From Nitrososphaerales archaeon (GTDB lineage Archaea > Thermoproteota > Nitrososphaeria > Nitrososphaerales > Gagatemarchaeaceae), in contig JAJTZB010000008.1 of the NCBI GenBank assembly GCA_032906765.1, forward strand, positions 1 through 63,204: a stretch of DNA of 63,204 nucleotides, read 5' to 3'. This document shows, in pieces, positions 41,090-50,900 of the stretch. Within the stretch, counting starts at the first letter, position 1. Every line of letters begins with the position of its first letter. The notes below the pieces were generated by a model, which was given only the letters and a program-made list of their open reading frames with translations, had not been told where the DNA came from and searched no databases. Position numbers and translations under genes: made by a program.

Positions 41090-41515
41090 TTACTGGCCGA
41101 CTACGATCTTGAGCCTTTCAAAATCTTTTCCCGAGAATGCTCCGTCGCAGGCCTCGCAGCCTTCCACCTGGAACCCTGGCTCGAGTTCTCTGTGGAGGGT
41201 GCACATGAGGTGGTTGAACCTCACGTAGTCGCAAACCTCTGTCATGATCCTCAGGGCCTCCATCTGGTTGGGTTTCTCTCCTGACAGGGTCGCTGCTATC
41301 TTGTCCGCCGCCTTCGACACCATAGGGTCGGTCTCGAGGTTCACCATTACGCCCCTCGCCTTCCTGGCGTAGTTGCTCACCGAGGCCTGTGTGACGCCTA
41401 ACCTCGACGCAACCTGTTGCTGAGTGAGATCGTACTTCTCCCTGAGCCTCTTGGCGACCATCGCCCTCAGCGCGGGGAGCGCTGACTTCGACACGATTTC
41501 ATACGGGTTTATCAT
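41090..41515 (-). CDS. HTH transcription regulator of the lipoate/2-oxoacid dehydrogenase locus
   Basis: 141 residues with an N-terminal XRE-type helix-turn-helix, [20 protein letters not shown] then [14 protein letters not shown] (near 15-50), and a C-terminal half with cysteines and His ([17 protein letters not shown]) that could bind a metal or Fe-S cluster as a sensor. It is expressed as the first gene of the operon with lipA, one base apart from it. Promoter TATA CCTTAAATAACG (about 41549-41560), with the palindrome CTAT-AAC-ATAG (41534-41544) between TATA and start, a candidate operator for autoregulation. Confidence 0.8.
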   Translation of the reverse strand: MINPYEIVSKSALPALRAMVAKRLREKYDLTQQQVASRLGVTQASVSNYARKARGVMVNLETDPMVSKAADKIAATLSGEKPNQMEALRIMTEVCDYVRFNHLMCTLHRELEPGFQVEGCEACDGAFSGKDFERLKIVVGQ

Positions 41516-41688
41516 GAATTTATCACCTATGTTATAGCTCCGTTATTTAAGGATAGACTGTGTTTTCCAAAGACTGGAAAGAGGACGCCTGCACCGCAAC
41601 CTTATTGGAGGAGGCGAGGGTCTCGCGCTTCTTCGCCTCTCGGGAGTGAATCTTTTGCACCTATCGAAATCAGGAGGTCGTCTCTGCC

Positions 41689-44556
41689 TTGACTGAGCAG
41701 AACGTCTTCGAATTCTTCTCCCCGCCCCTCGTCGAGGCGCTCAAGGAGCGTGGCTTCACTTCGCCGACGGACCCTCAGATGAGGCTCGTGCCCTTGGTGC
41801 GCGAGGGAAAGAACGCACTGCTGATGGCGCCGACCGGGACTGGCAAGACTGAGGCTGCTTTCCTTCCCATTCTGGACAGTATGATCAGGGAGGGGCCGTC
41901 GAGAGAGAAGGGTGTCAAGCTGCTCTACATCACTCCGCTGAGGGCATTGAACAGGGACATGCTCGAGAGGATGCAGTGGTGGTGCAAGAGGTTCGACATC
42001 AGACTCGGCGTCAGGCACGGGGACAGCTCTCAGGCGGAGAGGACGAACATGAGCTACGCGCCGCCCGACATTCTGATCACCACCCCTGAGACATTGCAGG
42101 TACTCCTCGTAGGGAGGAGAATCAGGCTGAGCCTAGCCAAGCTGAGGTGGGTTGTCGTGGACGAGGTCCACGAACTCGCGGAGGACAAGAGGGGGAGCCA
42201 GCTGAGCGTAGGCCTGGAGAGGCTCAGGGACGCGGTCGATGGAGAGTTTCAGGTCGTCGGCCTCTCGGCAACCGTTGGATCGCCCGAGAGGATAGCAGAG
42301 TTCCTCGTCGGCAAAGGGAGGGTCTGCGAGATAGTGAGGGTGCCAGTTGAGAAGAGCCTGTCCCTGAAGGTTGTGGCGCCGAGGCCCACGGCAGAGGACG
42401 AGGAGCTGGCCCAAGCAATCTACTCCTTCCCCGAAGTTGCTGCGAGGCTCAGGACGATACGGGAGGCGGTTGAGAAGTACAAGTCTGTACTGATCTTCAC
42501 GAACACGCGGAGTGAGGCTGAGGCACTCGCAAGCAGGTTCAGGGTCTGGAACCCCGAGTTCCCGATTGGGATACACCACAGTTCACTTTCGAAGGCCACG
42601 AGGGAGGCCGTGGAGAGGAGCCTGAAGGACGGAAGACTTCTCGGGGTCATCTGCACGAGCAGCCTGGAGCTGGGAATCGACATTGGATTCCTCGAGTACG
42701 TCGTGCAGTACAACTCGCCAAGGCAGGTCACAAGGCTGATTCAGAGGGTCGGGAGGAGCGGACACAGGGTAGGTCAAGTCTCCAACGGCGCAATCATAAC
42801 TCAGGATTCGGATGACACACTGGAAGCTGCCGTGCTCTGCAGGAAGGCCGTGAAGGGTGAGCTCGAACCCCTGGAGCCAGTGCTTGCGCCCTACGATGTC
42901 GCTGTCCACCAGGTGGCAGGCCTGCTGGTGGAGCAGAGCAATTGGAACATCGGAGACATCTACGCACTTCTGAGGAGGAGTTACGCTTACTCCGGCATGA
43001 GCATGGAGAAGCTCAAGCGCGTCCTGAACTACATGCAGGAGAGGTACCCAAGGCTTGCCTACTACAAAGAGTCTGACGGGCGCGTCTACAGGGCTAGGGA
43101 CTTGAAGCCTCTCTTCCAGTACTACTTCGACAACCTCTCGATGATTCCCGACGAGAAGCAGTTCCTCGTGCTGGAGGCGGAGAACTTCGTCGGGGTGCTG
43201 GACGAGGCGTTCGTATCCGAATACGGCGAGGTCGGGGTGAAGTTCGTCGAGGCGGGAAGGTGCTGGAAGATAGAGCAGATCTACGGCAACAAGGTCTACG
43301 TCAAGTCAGAGGACGACCCGACGGGAGCGGTTCCCAACTGGGTGGGAGACGAGATACCCGTTCCATACGACGTCGCTGCCGAGGTTGGCATGATCAGGAG
43401 GAGGTACGCAGAGGAGATCGAAGCGGGAAGGGGGGAGGAGTGCGTCGCAGGGCTCTGCGAGTCATATCCTGTCGGCAAGGAGACGATGCTCGAGGCGCTG
43501 AAGGAGGTGGCCGAGCAACACGCAGCCGGCCTTCCGGTTCCGTCGGACAAGCTTGTCACTGTGGAACGGTGGGACAGGTACATCATCATTCAGGCAACGT
43601 TCGGACACAAAGTGAACAGACTCCTCTCAAGGGTGGTGGGTCACCTGATTTCAGAGAAGATTGGGCAGTCGGTAGCTGTCCACCAAGACCCCTACAGGAT
43701 GGTGATCGAGGCCGAAGTGAGCGCCGCGGCTGTGCTCTCAGTTGTCAAGGAGCTCCCTACGATGGACCTGAGGAAGGCCGCTGAGAAGGCCGTCGTGCGG
43801 TCGGGGATCTTCAAGCGGAGGATCATCCACGCAGGCAAGAAGTGCGGGGCCATCTCCAAAGACGCCGACTACGCAAGCGTCTCGATCTCTGGCCTCATAG
43901 AGGCCATGAGGGACACGCCCGTCTACGATGAGGCGATGGATACGATCTTCCGCGACGACTTGGATGTCCAAGGGGCTTCTGCAGTCCTAGAGAGGGTGCG
44001 GACGGGAGAAATCGAGCTGAAACTCCTCCAGTACGAGGGCCTCTCGCCCGTGGCGCGGATCGGCATCGAGGAGATCAGTAGGAGGGGAGAGATAGTCTCG
44101 CCAGAGAGGTTGAGGGCCCTGCTCCGCCAGTCGACGAGGGCGAGGATCATGGAGACATTCCTTGTCGTTGTCTGCACCAACTGCTGGAACTACTTGGAGC
44201 TGAAGAAGGCAGGCGACCTCGAAGAACTGGCCCGATGCCCCAAGTGTGGCAAGGAAGCCCTTGGGCTCTCGACTGAATCCTACGAGAACGTATTCTCTCT
44301 CGCGATGAAGGCGAGGAGCAGGACAGACCTCAGAGGGAGGAGGCTGAAGCAGGTCGAGGCGCTGCGCAAATCGGCCGAGCTTAGGAAGGAGCACGGCCAT
44401 GCCATTGACATGATCCTCGCCGGGAGGAGTATTAGACTGACTGACGCTGCGAACCTTGTTGCGAAGATGGAGAGGGAGGGGAAGGACCTCGTCGACGTCA
44501 TAATCGACGGGGAGCGCGAAGCCCTACGCAGGCGCTACTTTGCCACTACCCCGTGA
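41689..44556 (+). CDS. Lhr-type superfamily 2 DNA helicase, first copy
   Basis: 955 residues. Motif I APTGTGKTEA near residues 46-55, Ia ITPLRALNRDM, Ib TTPETLQVLL, motif II VVVDEVHELAED, III GLSATVGSPE, IV VLIFTNTRSEAEAL, V LGVICTSSLELGIDIG and VI QRVGRSGHR form a complete Lhr (large helicase-related) core. The C-terminal ~550 residues are the Lhr winged-helix and PUA-like-type region, ending with a zinc ribbon CTNCWN...CPKCG. TTG 41689 start. Lhr proteins translocate 3'-5' on DNA in repair. Unlike the second copy, motif V here is uninterrupted. Confidence 0.92.
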   Translation: MTEQNVFEFFSPPLVEALKERGFTSPTDPQMRLVPLVREGKNALLMAPTGTGKTEAAFLPILDSMIREGPSREKGVKLLYITPLRALNRDMLERMQWWCKRFDIRLGVRHGDSSQAERTNMSYAPPDILITTPETLQVLLVGRRIRLSLAKLRWVVVDEVHELAEDKRGSQLSVGLERLRDAVDGEFQVVGLSATVGSPERIAEFLVGKGRVCEIVRVPVEKSLSLKVVAPRPTAEDEELAQAIYSFPEVAARLRTIREAVEKYKSVLIFTNTRSEAEALASRFRVWNPEFPIGIHHSSLSKATREAVERSLKDGRLLGVICTSSLELGIDIGFLEYVVQYNSPRQVTRLIQRVGRSGHRVGQVSNGAIITQDSDDTLEAAVLCRKAVKGELEPLEPVLAPYDVAVHQVAGLLVEQSNWNIGDIYALLRRSYAYSGMSMEKLKRVLNYMQERYPRLAYYKESDGRVYRARDLKPLFQYYFDNLSMIPDEKQFLVLEAENFVGVLDEAFVSEYGEVGVKFVEAGRCWKIEQIYGNKVYVKSEDDPTGAVPNWVGDEIPVPYDVAAEVGMIRRRYAEEIEAGRGEECVAGLCESYPVGKETMLEALKEVAEQHAAGLPVPSDKLVTVERWDRYIIIQATFGHKVNRLLSRVVGHLISEKIGQSVAVHQDPYRMVIEAEVSAAAVLSVVKELPTMDLRKAAEKAVVRSGIFKRRIIHAGKKCGAISKDADYASVSISGLIEAMRDTPVYDEAMDTIFRDDLDVQGASAVLERVRTGEIELKLLQYEGLSPVARIGIEEISRRGEIVSPERLRALLRQSTRARIMETFLVVVCTNCWNYLELKKAGDLEELARCPKCGKEALGLSTESYENVFSLAMKARSRTDLRGRRLKQVEALRKSAELRKEHGHAIDMILAGRSIRLTDAANLVAKMEREGKDLVDVIIDGEREALRRRYFATTP

Positions 44557-45081
44557 GAGGAGCATCGTCATGAGCGTCTTCTCGTCCACCTCTGCCCTCG
44601 TCCTCCAGCCGACGTGAAGCAAGGCCCTGTCATCCTGCTCGAGGTAGCCTCGCTTGACGTAGCGGTCCAGCGAGTACTCGACCCTCCACTTTGGGAACTT
44701 CTCCCTGAGGAACTGCTCAGCCTCCCGCCTGCTCGCCCTCCCCTGCTTGGAGTTGATGAATGCGAGGGTGGCTGCCAAGACCGCCAGGTCGTCTATCCTG
44801 ATGCCGGAGGTCTCGGCATCGCTGATGCTCGGTGGCTCCTTGAACCTCAGCAGGAACCGTGAGGTGTCGTCGGCGCCGTCCGGGCCCTTCACCTCGAAGA
44901 CTTCGAGCCCCAACCCAGAGACGTCCTCCGAGAGGACCTCGATTATCTTCCTGTAGTCCCTGCCCAGGTGCCTCTTGAGCTCCCAACCTTTGACACCGGG
45001 ATTCCTGCTCCTCTGGATTACCAGGATCTGGAAGGCCTTCCTCACCTTTCTCTCGAGTAAAGCTTTGTCTGCCGACTCCAT
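44524..45081 (-). CDS. Winged-helix 'kite' subunit, MAGE/Nse3-like, of an SMC operon
   Basis: 185 residues from the ATG at 45081 (overlapping the kleisin stop, TGATG). Two winged-helix units are visible. The first (about 10-80) has RDYRKIIEVLSEDVSGLGLE and VFEVKG...SRFLLRF. The second (about 95-160) has DDLAVLAATLAFINSKQGRA then SRREAEQFLREKF and SLDRYVKRGYLEQ. This order strongly recalls the MAGE domain of Nse3, in which an LGLEVFEV-like strand is followed by an acidic helix, a GRAS-type turn and a final RGYLE helix. Its 3' end overlaps the 3' end of the first lhr gene by 33 bases. Role inferred: DNA-binding kite of an SMC-kleisin complex. Confidence 0.6.
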   Translation of the reverse strand: MESADKALLERKVRKAFQILVIQRSRNPGVKGWELKRHLGRDYRKIIEVLSEDVSGLGLEVFEVKGPDGADDTSRFLLRFKEPPSISDAETSGIRIDDLAVLAATLAFINSKQGRASRREAEQFLREKFPKWRVEYSLDRYVKRGYLEQDDRALLHVGWRTRAEVDEKTLMTMLLSRGSGKVAPA

Positions 45082-45839
45082 CAGGACCCACCCGTCACCG
45101 ACACTGCAACGGACCTCGGAACCCCGGTAGCCTTCTCGCTGAGGGCGACGGTCCAGATCTTCCCCGTCAGCGGGTCTGTCTTCAACGAAGCCTTTCCCTC
45201 GCTTATCACGAAGGCGAGCAGGTACGCCCGCACAACCTTCTTCTCGAGAGTCTCCGCCTCGATGAACTCCCTGTAGTCGATCCACTCGCCGTTTGACTTT
45301 TGGAGCAGTTCATCCTGGAGCGCATTCAGTCTGCTCTCGAAATCCTCCTGGGTGAAGACCTTCATGTCTATCAAGCCGCTGAGGTCGATAGTCCCAGGCA
45401 TCACGCCGTAGTTGCCGAACTCGGACTTGAACCTCTCGGACATCGGCGTGAGGTCCCTCCAGTACACGAAAGCCTTCTCAAGACCCTTCGGGGAGATCTG
45501 GTCGACCTGCGCGACCGGGTGCCAGCTCTTCACGAACGCTTCCACGAGTTCGTCCCTTGTGAGGAGCTTGACCTTCAGCTGTATCAGCAACGGGTCGATG
45601 TACAGTGAGGATGCCCTGTGTTTCAAAAACTCGTTCTGAAGCCTGACTATCTGGGCGAGTTCGAGCATTGCTTCCGAATCTAGCAACAGGTCTTCGAGGA
45701 ACTTCCACTCGGGAAGAAGCTTCTTGAGAATCTCTATCTTCTCTATAATATCAACTTCGAAGGGATTGGCGCTACTGGACTTTACAGACTCGCACAGGGA
45801 GATAACTCGCAATAGGTCTTCAAGACTCTTCTTGTCCAA
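45081..45839 (-). CDS. Kleisin-like subunit of an SMC operon
   Basis: 252 residues. The N-terminal part (about 25-95) has the helical pattern of ScpA/Nse4-type kleisins: FEVDIIEKIEILKKLL, then LDSEAMLELAQIVRLQNEFL and DPLLIQLKVKLL. The C-terminal ~75 residues predict a winged helix (EKKVVRAYLLAFVISEGKAS then LKTDPLTGKIWTVAL), where kleisins contact the SMC head. The middle is a less conserved linker. The gene begins one base from the SMC stop and its stop overlaps the next start, so the three are one transcription unit. Family assignment rests on pattern and context. Confidence 0.6.
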   Translation of the reverse strand: MDKKSLEDLLRVISLCESVKSSSANPFEVDIIEKIEILKKLLPEWKFLEDLLLDSEAMLELAQIVRLQNEFLKHRASSLYIDPLLIQLKVKLLTRDELVEAFVKSWHPVAQVDQISPKGLEKAFVYWRDLTPMSERFKSEFGNYGVMPGTIDLSGLIDMKVFTQEDFESRLNALQDELLQKSNGEWIDYREFIEAETLEKKVVRAYLLAFVISEGKASLKTDPLTGKIWTVALSEKATGVPRSVAVSVTGGS

Positions 45840-45840
45840 G

Positions 45841-47853
45841 CTACTTCGCCTTCAGCTCCCTTATCTCAGAGGCACCGTGGACTGCCTGCACCGTTATCAC
45901 GTGCGCGCTCTTGTCGAAGACTGTCATGATTGAGGGCGTGATCACCATGTACTGCGACGAGTCCCTCTGCCTCATCTGGGCAAGGATCATCTTGAACATC
46001 GCCTCCCTGTTCTTTGGGTCCATGTGGATGTCGAACTCGTCCAAGGCTCGGATCGGCGAGACTATCCTAGCCTGGAGGGAGAGTATGAACGCCATCAGCG
46101 CGACAGAGCGCTCGCCGCCGCTCTGAGTGAAAGGGTCCAGCGCGGTCGGAGCGCCTCCTCGGAAGCCGACGTAGAGTTCGATGCCCGCCTCTTCGATGTC
46201 TGCGCCCGCGTCGAACCTGATGAAGCCTGTGGCATCGGATGCGGCCAGGACAGCTTTGTAAGGGGGGTCGACGGACTCGATGAGATTGTTCATCGCGTCA
46301 ATCCAGACCTTCTTCCTAGTCTGCAGCTCCCCGAGAAGCGCCTTCTTGTTCTCCTGGAGTTGCGCCAGCCTGACTTTCAGCTCCTCTATGTTGCCCGAGT
46401 AGTCGTTGTAGATCTTCTCCGCGTCGTCGGGTATGTCCTGCATCTTCTGTAGGTGCGCCGAGACGAGCTTCAGCTCCTCGGAGACCTCGTACGGCTGTCT
46501 CTGCGTCTCAATCCTGGCACCCGCTTTTTCGATATCCGGTCTCAGCTTCTCCAGCTCATCTCTGTACTCCCGCGCGGTCCTCTCGAGCTCCCTGAGTTCC
46601 GATTCGTTGTTCTTGATCCTGAACGAGAGAACCTCGAACTTGACCCTGAGCGAGATGTAGCTCTCCATTGTCCTCTTGATCAGCTCCTCGGTCCTGCCTA
46701 TCTCGGTCTGGAGGGACGAGACCTCCTTGTCGAGGTCTGGCTTCCTTCTCTCGGCGTCCTCCTCGGCTGCCTGACTCTTCTTCGATATGTAGTCAACCAG
46801 CTCCTTCAGCCTCTTCGCTGTCTTCCCGGGAGCGATGCCGAGGAGCTCGTCGACAGATTTCGAGAGCCCCAGGATGTCCTCCTTCATCCCGCTGAACGCG
46901 ACCCTGCTCGCCTCGTCCTTGGCCTTCTCGCTCTCTGCCCTCACGAGCGCGCCGTAGAGCTTCCTCAGCTCGACCTGCTTGTCAAGAAGCGTCTTCTGGC
47001 CTTTCTCGGCATCCGCTGCGACCTCAGTCTGCTGCGACCTCAGGTCCTCAAGCGTCCTGATCTTCGATGTGATCTTCTCCTCGACTGACTGGAGCGACTT
47101 CGACAGCTTCGACTCCGTGCTCCAGAGAAGCTCCTTCTCGAGAAGGGACCTGTGCTCCATCTGCTTCCGCTTCTCCAGGTACCTGTCGTAGATTTGCTTC
47201 CAGTATTCCAGGGCCTGGTTGGCGTTTTCGATCAGCTGGAGGAGGGAGCTCTCTTCCCCCACGAGGCCGCTCAGCTCCTGCTCGGCCTGGAGGATTCTCT
47301 CCCTGTACTCCGAGAAGCCGACCGCCTCCTCGACCATCTTCAGCCTCTCCTGCGGGGTGACTGCGCCTAGTTCCTCTATCATCCCCTGGTGCATGATGAT
47401 CAGCAGGTTGTCGGGGTTGATGCCGAACTCGTGGAGGAGCCTCACCACCTCGCTCTTGTCAATCTCCTTGTAGTCGGCCTCGAACCAATAGGAGCCGTCC
47501 TTCCTGAGATAGCGGCTCAGCATGAAAGTCTCGGACTTCGAGTATGGGATGGGCCGTCTCCCGTTCTTGGAGGAGTTGTCAAACACTAGAGACACCCTCG
47601 CTATGTCCTTCCCCCTGCGTATCAGGTCAGAGAGTTTCCTCGACCTCTCGGTGTAAGCTTGGCCGAAAGCAACGGAGATGGCCAATAGGATGGACGACTT
47701 GCCGGACCCGTTGGGACCTACCACCAGGTTGAGTCCCTCCCTTAGCGGTATCCTTGCATACTCGTAGCTCATGAAGTTCTCCAGGATGATCTCCTTCACG
47801 GAGGTCTGAGGCAGCTCTCTCTCCTTCGTGACCTCCTCTGTACTCTTGGACAA
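45841..47853 (-). CDS. SMC-family ATPase with Smc6-like head
   Basis: 670 residues. Head half 1 has VVGPNGSGKSSILLAI (Walker A near 46-54). Coiled coils run from about 165 to 335 and from 345 to 530 around a very short middle (about 330-350) with no zinc-hook CxxC, so it is not Rad50, and no room for a classical SMC hinge. Head half 2 has the signature FTQSGGERSVALMAFILSLQ (near 575) and Walker B region IRALDEFDIHMDPKNRE (near 602), followed by YMVITPSIMTVF. LDEFDxxMDxxNR and the I/LTPxxM motif are those of eukaryotic Smc6. TTG start, TATA TCTAAATGC about 31 bases upstream, inside an inverted repeat. Confidence 0.85.
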   Translation of the reverse strand: MSKSTEEVTKERELPQTSVKEIILENFMSYEYARIPLREGLNLVVGPNGSGKSSILLAISVAFGQAYTERSRKLSDLIRRGKDIARVSLVFDNSSKNGRRPIPYSKSETFMLSRYLRKDGSYWFEADYKEIDKSEVVRLLHEFGINPDNLLIIMHQGMIEELGAVTPQERLKMVEEAVGFSEYRERILQAEQELSGLVGEESSLLQLIENANQALEYWKQIYDRYLEKRKQMEHRSLLEKELLWSTESKLSKSLQSVEEKITSKIRTLEDLRSQQTEVAADAEKGQKTLLDKQVELRKLYGALVRAESEKAKDEASRVAFSGMKEDILGLSKSVDELLGIAPGKTAKRLKELVDYISKKSQAAEEDAERRKPDLDKEVSSLQTEIGRTEELIKRTMESYISLRVKFEVLSFRIKNNESELRELERTAREYRDELEKLRPDIEKAGARIETQRQPYEVSEELKLVSAHLQKMQDIPDDAEKIYNDYSGNIEELKVRLAQLQENKKALLGELQTRKKVWIDAMNNLIESVDPPYKAVLAASDATGFIRFDAGADIEEAGIELYVGFRGGAPTALDPFTQSGGERSVALMAFILSLQARIVSPIRALDEFDIHMDPKNREAMFKMILAQMRQRDSSQYMVITPSIMTVFDKSAHVITVQAVHGASEIRELKAK

Positions 47854-47861
47854 TTTCTCAC

Positions 47862-47897
47862 GTGCGCAACTGGCCGAGGCATTTAGACATTGCGCAC
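47862..47897. promoter_or_regulatory. Perfect 8-bp inverted repeat bracketing the SMC-operon TATA box
   Basis: GTGCGCAA (47862-47869) and TTGCGCAC (47890-47897) are perfect inverted copies with a 20-base spacer that contains the TATA element of the SMC operon (about 47879-47887). The arms flank the TBP/TFB site on both sides, the usual layout of an archaeal repressor site. The divergent second lhr gene has its own TATA (GGCTTAAATG, about 47926-47935) 30 bases away, so both could be controlled together. Confidence 0.55.
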
Positions 47898-47960
47898 AAA
47901 CGCGGTGAGTTCGGGACGCGGCAATAGGGCTTAAATGAAACAGAAACTTCTTCGTGCTAG

Positions 47961-50900
47961 TTGAGTCCAGCTGACGGGTTCGAGCATCTGACTGGTCCCA
48001 TCAGGAGCATGCTGTTGGAGTCCGGCATCACTGAACCCACGCCCCCCCAGAGACAAGCCTGGCCATTCGTAGCCGCGGGGGAGGACGTCTTGATAGTCGC
48101 CCCGACGGGCTCGGGCAAGACCGAGGCGGCGATACTCCCGCTTCTGGGGAAGCTCGCCTCAAGAGGCGACCGCGAGGGAATCTCCCTGCTCTACATCACT
48201 CCGATGAGGGCTCTCAACAGGGACATGCTGAAGAGGCTGGCGCTTTGGTGCTCGAAGCTCGGCCTCACGGTCGATATCCGCCACGGCGACACCCCGCAGT
48301 CGCAGCGGACCAGGCAGGCGACCCACCCCCCAGACGTCCTAGTTACCACGCCAGAGACACTCCAGGCTGTGCTTCCCGGCCGCAGGATGAGGGATAACCT
48401 GAGCCACCTCAAGGCAGTAGTGGTCGACGAGCTGCACAACCTCGTGGAGAGCAAGCGGGGGGGTCCAGCTGTGCGTCGGGCTCCAGAGGCTCAGGAGGGT
48501 CGCAGGGGAGTTCCAGCTCGTCGCCCTTTCAGCGACTGTGGGGACGCCCGAGGTCGCCGCCAAGTTCATCTTCGGGGACAGGAAACACAGGGTCGTCAGG
48601 ACGGAGGTGCCGAAGGAGTTCAGGTATGCAATAGAGTACCCGGTCCCCGACCCCTCCAACCAGTCCGTCGCGAAGGAGGCGTTCGCCGCCCCCGACCTGG
48701 CCGCAAGGCTGAGCAGAATCAACGGGCTTGTCGAGAGCCACACGGCCACGTTGATCTTCGTCAACAGCAGGACTCTCGCTGAGATGCTCGGGGAGAAGCT
48801 GGCGAGGCTGAGGAAGGACGTCGGCGTCCACCACGGCTCGCTGCCCAGGGAGGAGAGGGAGAGGGTCGAACAGGACTTCAAGTCAGAGAAGCTGAAGGCC
48901 CTCGTCTGCATTCCCGAAGATGAACTCATTGTCACATCTAGGGGGATAAAGCAGGCCAAAGACGTGAAAAATGGAGATGAAATTCTCTCCTACGACATTC
49001 AGGCGATGAAGACGACGTTCAAACCTGTTGTTCGCAAGTATGAAAGAGTAGCAGATGGATTCTTGCAGATAAAACACGAACTTGGAGTGCTGAGGATTAC
49101 GGCTAATCATCCTGTTCTGTGTTTGGGTCCAGCTGGTCTCACGTGGAAGCCCGCCGGGGAAGTCCAAGTTGGAGATGCCATGGTGACCGTCGCGAAAATG
49201 CAGGGGAAGGATGTCCCAACTCACCAACTGATTGATTATCCGAATCTGTTTGTCAGGAATTCAGCGATAAGGGCCCTCGGTTACGAACCTCCGGGAAGGG
49301 CCCGTTCGAAAGTATCGAGATTCAATTCCCTGAAGCCAATCATGAGAGAAACCGACCTCGCCAAGCTGACGGAGTTCAACACCACGCAAGCTAGGTACAA
49401 TCTTCCGGTATGGGTGGATGCAAGGCTAGGCTACCTCCTAGGATTTCTGAAGTCAGATGGCGACAGGCATATGCGTTTCTTCAGTTCCGACCCACGTAAG
49501 CTTGCCAAAGTTCAAGCGTTGCTGTCAGACATTTACAGCGGCACGCCTTACCGTGGCCTGAACAGTGAATCAGGTTTCCCAACCAACAGGCCCCGGTTGG
49601 TGCTACAAGCGCAATCCAAGCCGCTCGCAAGCCTCTTTGGGAACATGTGGAACACACTACCACTTTCGGAGAATGTTGTGGCAGCGATTCTTGCGGCCTA
49701 TCTAGATGGTGATGGATGCATTGTGGTCAGAGACAGTACAAGGTTGGAACAAATCCAATTCGTGACTTTCAATCCTTCTAATCGCGAGTACCTGATTTAC
49801 AGTTTGCTGGCCCTCGGTTTCAAGCCAAAACTGTGGAAGGCAAATGGCGTTTCTGGAACTGGTTACTGCATCAGCATAGTCTATAACGATGAAAAGAGTA
49901 GATTCCTTGCTCTTGTCAAAGACTTGTCTCTCAAGGCAGCAGGATTACAGGTGCGGAATTTCGGCAACAAGCCAACCACCTACTACGGTCTGGGTAGTTA
50001 CATCAAAGAGAGACGTAAGAGACTTGGGATCTCGTCATATAGGCTTTGGAGAGAGATGGGATATTCGACGAAGTACGAAAACCAGAAACGCGGGGTAACC
50101 AAGCAGGTGCTAGCCGGGCTTAACAGTTATCTTCACTCCCCTCTCATCGAGTCTTTGATTCTTGGCAAGTTTGGCATATCGCAAGTAGGTTCGGTAAGCT
50201 CAGTGAAAGCGCGGACGAACGTCGTGAATTTCGAGGTAGAAGGTACTCAGGACTATGCTGTCACGGGAGTCGTGACCCATAACTGCACCAGCACGCTCGA
50301 GCTGGGGATAGACATCGGGACGGTCGACCTCGTGGTCCAGTACATGTCGCCGCGCCAGGTGACCTCGCTCGTCCAGAGGGTCGGGAGGAGCGGTCACAAG
50401 CTCGGCCGAATCTCAGAGGGCGTGCTGGTGACGGTGTCAGCGGACGACATACTCGAGTCGTCTTCGAGCATAGCCGCTGCGAGCCAGGGGAGGATTGAGC
50501 CGACGAGGCCGTACGCAAACAGCTTGGACGTGCTGGCGCACCAGATTGCAGGCTACCTGATGGACCTCGAGACGATGGAAACAGACGCTCTCCTCAGAGA
50601 GATTAGGTCCACCACCCCATTCTCTGGTCTCACCGAGGAGGCGTACCAGAGGACAGTGAGGTATCTGGCAGAGCTGAGAAAGATAGCCGTCGACGGATCT
50701 ACGCTGAAGCGCACGAAGATGACGAGGGACTACTACTTCGAGAACCTGTCGATGATACCCGACGAGACTAGGTACTTGGTGATTGACGTCTCCACGAACC
50801 AGACTGTCGGGATTCTTGGGGAGGAGTTCGTTGTGCTGAGGGCGAAGGTCGGGGTCCACTTCATCTGCAAGGGCAGAATCTGGCAGATAGAGCAGGTCGC

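Noticed and set aside
45841-47853. Rad50 assignment for the SMC protein
   Set aside because: There is no CxxC zinc hook between the coiled coils and no Mre11 gene beside it; the head motifs are of Smc6 type.
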